Assembly (NCBI GenBank): GCA_947491935.1
Contig: CANLLF010000002.1
Coordinates: 372,001 to 436,000, forward strand
DNA from: an uncultured Roseicyclus sp.
Lineage (GTDB): Bacteria > Pseudomonadota > Alphaproteobacteria > Rhodobacterales > Rhodobacteraceae
DNA: 64,000 nucleotides
Reading direction: 5' to 3'
In this document: one piece after another, positions 62,426-64,000 of the stretch
Layout: each line of letters opens with the position of its first letter
How positions within the stretch are numbered: position 1 is the stretch's first letter
The notes under the pieces: generated by a model
Database searches by the model: none
What the model was told of the DNA's origin: nothing
What the model saw: the letters and a program-made list of their open reading frames with translations, nothing else
Position numbers and translations under genes: made by a program

Positions 62426-63331
62426 TTAGCGCGACATGCGGCGGCGCCGCGCTAGGGCCAGTCCGGCCACGCCCGATAAAAGGAGAACTGCGCCCGCCGG
62501 GAGCGGAACCGGGCTCGGCTCCGGCACATCATATTCCGAGTATTCGTACACAACACTCACGCGATAGCCCACGTTGTATGTAACGCGTCCTGTCGCCTGA
62601 CAATTGGTTGCCGGAAAGACGAAGGCTCCGGAGCAATAGGCGTTGATGTCCAAACTTGAGACAAACAGCGGATTGATATCGAACTGCCCCGTCCCGACAA
62701 ACTCCGCGGCTTGCCCGCCGACCAGCTCCAGCACGGAAGGTGCGCCCGTTGCATTCAGCCCGGTATCGCCTTCGTACCCGTTGGCCGTTCCGCCCGCCGT
62801 CACTTCGGTCGATTGAACCCCAAGTTCGATCGGGCTCTCAAAGCCGGTGGTCGGGGCACCTGTCATGGTCGGAACGTAGGGTTCGATCTCGATGCCATAT
62901 CCAACCGATCCGGTGGCTCTGACGCTCGTTCTGTAGGGGTTATCGGCTTCATTTGTCGGACAACTGAAAACGCCGTTCACAAGGCAGATGAAGCTGTCGA
63001 CGGCGACCCGATTATTCCCAAACGCGGTCAACTCGTAGGAAATGCGCACCCGGTCCAATTGGCCCAGGGAGGCGTCGAAATAGTTGAACTGCATCACGTC
63101 AGCCCGCGGGTCGACGAAGTTTGCCGATGCGGAGGCCCGGCGCGACCCGGCAGAACCCGGCTCCAGATCCACAATCACCGACGTCGACGGGTTCGTCACC
63201 AATGTCCGCGACAGGCCATGGCTGCCATTTCGAAATTGCGACACGGTCGAGGCCTGAACATCTGCTGCCAGCAGACAGGCCCCTGCAAGAACCGCGGCGA
63301 ACGCGGCGTAGGACTTTGAATGTGAAACCAT
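62426..63331 (-). CDS. VPLPA-CTERM sorting domain protein
   Basis: A 301-residue exported protein. The signal peptide spans about residues 1-27 (cleavage near DVQAS). The C-terminus has SPVPLPAGAVLLLSGVAGLA followed by LARRRRMSR, the VPLPA signature, hydrophobic helix and basic end. The body has four cysteines in two close pairs (FICLVNGVFSC; AYCSGAFVFPATNC) that may form disulfides. GGAAC precedes the ATG at 63331. A LuxR regulator gene lies just upstream on the same strand, as for the other VPLPA-CTERM gene. Confidence 0.9.
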   Translation of the reverse strand: MVSHSKSYAAFAAVLAGACLLAADVQASTVSQFRNGSHGLSRTLVTNPSTSVIVDLEPGSAGSRRASASANFVDPRADVMQFNYFDASLGQLDRVRISYELTAFGNNRVAVDSFICLVNGVFSCPTNEADNPYRTSVRATGSVGYGIEIEPYVPTMTGAPTTGFESPIELGVQSTEVTAGGTANGYEGDTGLNATGAPSVLELVGGQAAEFVGTGQFDINPLFVSSLDINAYCSGAFVFPATNCQATGRVTYNVGYRVSVVYEYSEYDVPEPSPVPLPAGAVLLLSGVAGLALARRRRMSR

Positions 63332-63414
63332 GAAATGCCGTTCCCTAATACACATGAACTCAATAGCGGCGCGCTAATGCTCCATTCACCAGGCACGGTC
63401 TGCATCACGTTAAC

Positions 63415-63432
63415 CATCGTCATATGACGATG
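63415..63432. promoter_or_regulatory. 18-bp perfect palindrome between luxR and VPLPA-CTERM gene
   Basis: CATCGTCAT-ATGACGATG is a perfect palindrome 84-101 bases before the VPLPA-CTERM start codon. Its length matches lux-box-type operators bound by LuxR dimers. A role for the adjacent LuxR protein is inferred. Confidence 0.5.
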
Positions 63433-63462
63433 CGGGCTCAAGACTCTTCGAGAGGGGGTGCT

Positions 63463-64000
63463 TTACTCCGGCCCAAGCAGGCGCTGCAAAAGCTGGACCT
63501 GCGAGGTGACGCCCATCTTGCCGAACACGTTCGACAGATAGGTCCGCACACTCCGCTCGCTCAGCCCCAGATCATCGGCCGCCGTGGCGATGGATGCCCC
63601 GCCCAGGATGGCCACCACGACGGAGGCTTCCCGGCCCGTCAGCCGATAGACAGCCTGCAATTCATCCAGGCTCCAGTGCAATCGCTGTGAACGCTCCGAA
63701 TTGACCCAGAGCACCTTGTGCGGGCCAAGCGCCGGACCGGCCGAGATTGTGACGACATAAGGTACGCCCTTCTCATTGGGGCATGTCAATCGGGCTGCCT
63801 GCCCCGTCTCCGCGACATAGGAAACGGTTCTCTGGAAAATTGGGACGATCGCGTTGACCGCCGGGCGCACAGGCCCGCCAATGCTCGAAAGCCGCAAAAC
63901 GCCGTCGGTCAATCGGCTGATGCTGAGGTCGGATTGCCCGACCAAGCAGCCCGCGGGATCAATCAAAAAGGCGCCCTGACCGGGGGCTTGCGTGCCCACA
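63463..64000 (-). CDS. LuxR-family transcriptional regulator (cut by window end)
   Basis: The C-terminal 178 or so residues of a regulator whose start lies beyond the window. The helix-turn-helix is complete: RLTGREASVVVAILGGASIA, then TAADDLGLSERSVRTYLSNV and FGKMGVTSQ. It is preceded by a PAS-like segment (FLIDPAGCLVGQSD). A GTG at 63999 is in frame, but it is probably internal. It sits directly upstream of a VPLPA-CTERM gene on the same strand. Confidence 0.88.
   Translation of the reverse strand, partial: VGTQAPGQGAFLIDPAGCLVGQSDLSISRLTDGVLRLSSIGGPVRPAVNAIVPIFQRTVSYVAETGQAARLTCPNEKGVPYVVTISAGPALGPHKVLWVNSERSQRLHWSLDELQAVYRLTGREASVVVAILGGASIATAADDLGLSERSVRTYLSNVFGKMGVTSQVQLLQRLLGPE

Overview
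The window reads as a chromosomal segment from a Rhodobacterales (Roseobacter-group) alphaproteobacterium. Base composition is GC-rich and gene density is high, with many 4- and 8-base gene overlaps. The order pccR / pccB / pccA / mcm, a DUF1150 gene behind a small heat-shock gene, two proteins with VPLPA-CTERM tails and a bchE-bchJ pair all point the same way. bchE and bchJ suggest a phototrophic, probably aerobic anoxygenic, lineage. No rRNA, tRNA, CRISPR array, phage or insertion sequence was recognised. The species was not determined.

Layout. 1-5.8 kb: heat-shock sigma factor RpoH with a strong terminator, small conserved genes, a membrane dipeptidase, a zinc-finger DksA-like protein, a LuxR-type regulator with a helix-turn-helix at each end, and a VPLPA-CTERM surface protein. 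5.9-9.2 kb: a tightly coupled minus-strand operon pepF - NUDIX - M28 peptidase. 9.5-15.1 kb: housekeeping genes (nuclease-fold hydrolase, TerB-DnaJ protein, acetyltransferase, VOC protein, 5-formyl-THF cyclo-ligase, YmdB-like phosphodiesterase, EamA transporter). 15.5-19.9 kb: two SLC13-type permeases tail to tail, with a lipoprotein and repeat-rich DNA between them. 19.9-24 kb: two very small hydrophobic or secreted ORFs, bchJ and bchE, and yebC. 24-30 kb: DUF1963, LysE/ArgO, DMT exporter, a HAD-fold protein lacking its catalytic aspartate, YdcH and CoxG.

29.5-41.9 kb is the propionyl-CoA / methylmalonyl-CoA region: the ScfR-family regulator pccR, a Bcr/CflA exporter, pccB, a string of small genes, pccA, a DUF4174 protein and methylmalonyl-CoA mutase. 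Together these turn propionyl-CoA into succinyl-CoA. A perfect double TTTGCAAA site lies between the divergent exporter and pccB. 41.9-48.3 kb: YcgN, RibF, MaoC hydratase, HAD phosphatase, Mn-dependent pyrophosphatase and a chemoreceptor. 48.5-50.6 kb: groES-groEL with an RpoH-type promoter and a CIRCE-like element. 50.7-60.7 kb: an unlinked phnM with a DMT transporter, NUDIX, esterase, purE-purK, a small heat-shock gene with an apparent one-base deletion plus DUF1150, a CPA2 antiporter and NadE. 60.8-64 kb: a secreted MORN-repeat protein, a second VPLPA-CTERM protein and a LuxR regulator cut by the window end.

The strongest regulatory readings are a near-perfect FNR box and a perfect PpsR/CrtJ box (TGT-N12-ACA) arranged in front of bchE; CTTG-N18-C(C/T)NAT-type RpoH promoters in front of both groES and hsp20; and the PccR-type site at pccB. 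The least explained items are the dual-HTH LuxR protein, the 40-residue precursor of a predicted 10-residue aromatic peptide, the catalytically stripped HAD protein, and several perfect palindromes or inverted repeats in intergenic DNA.
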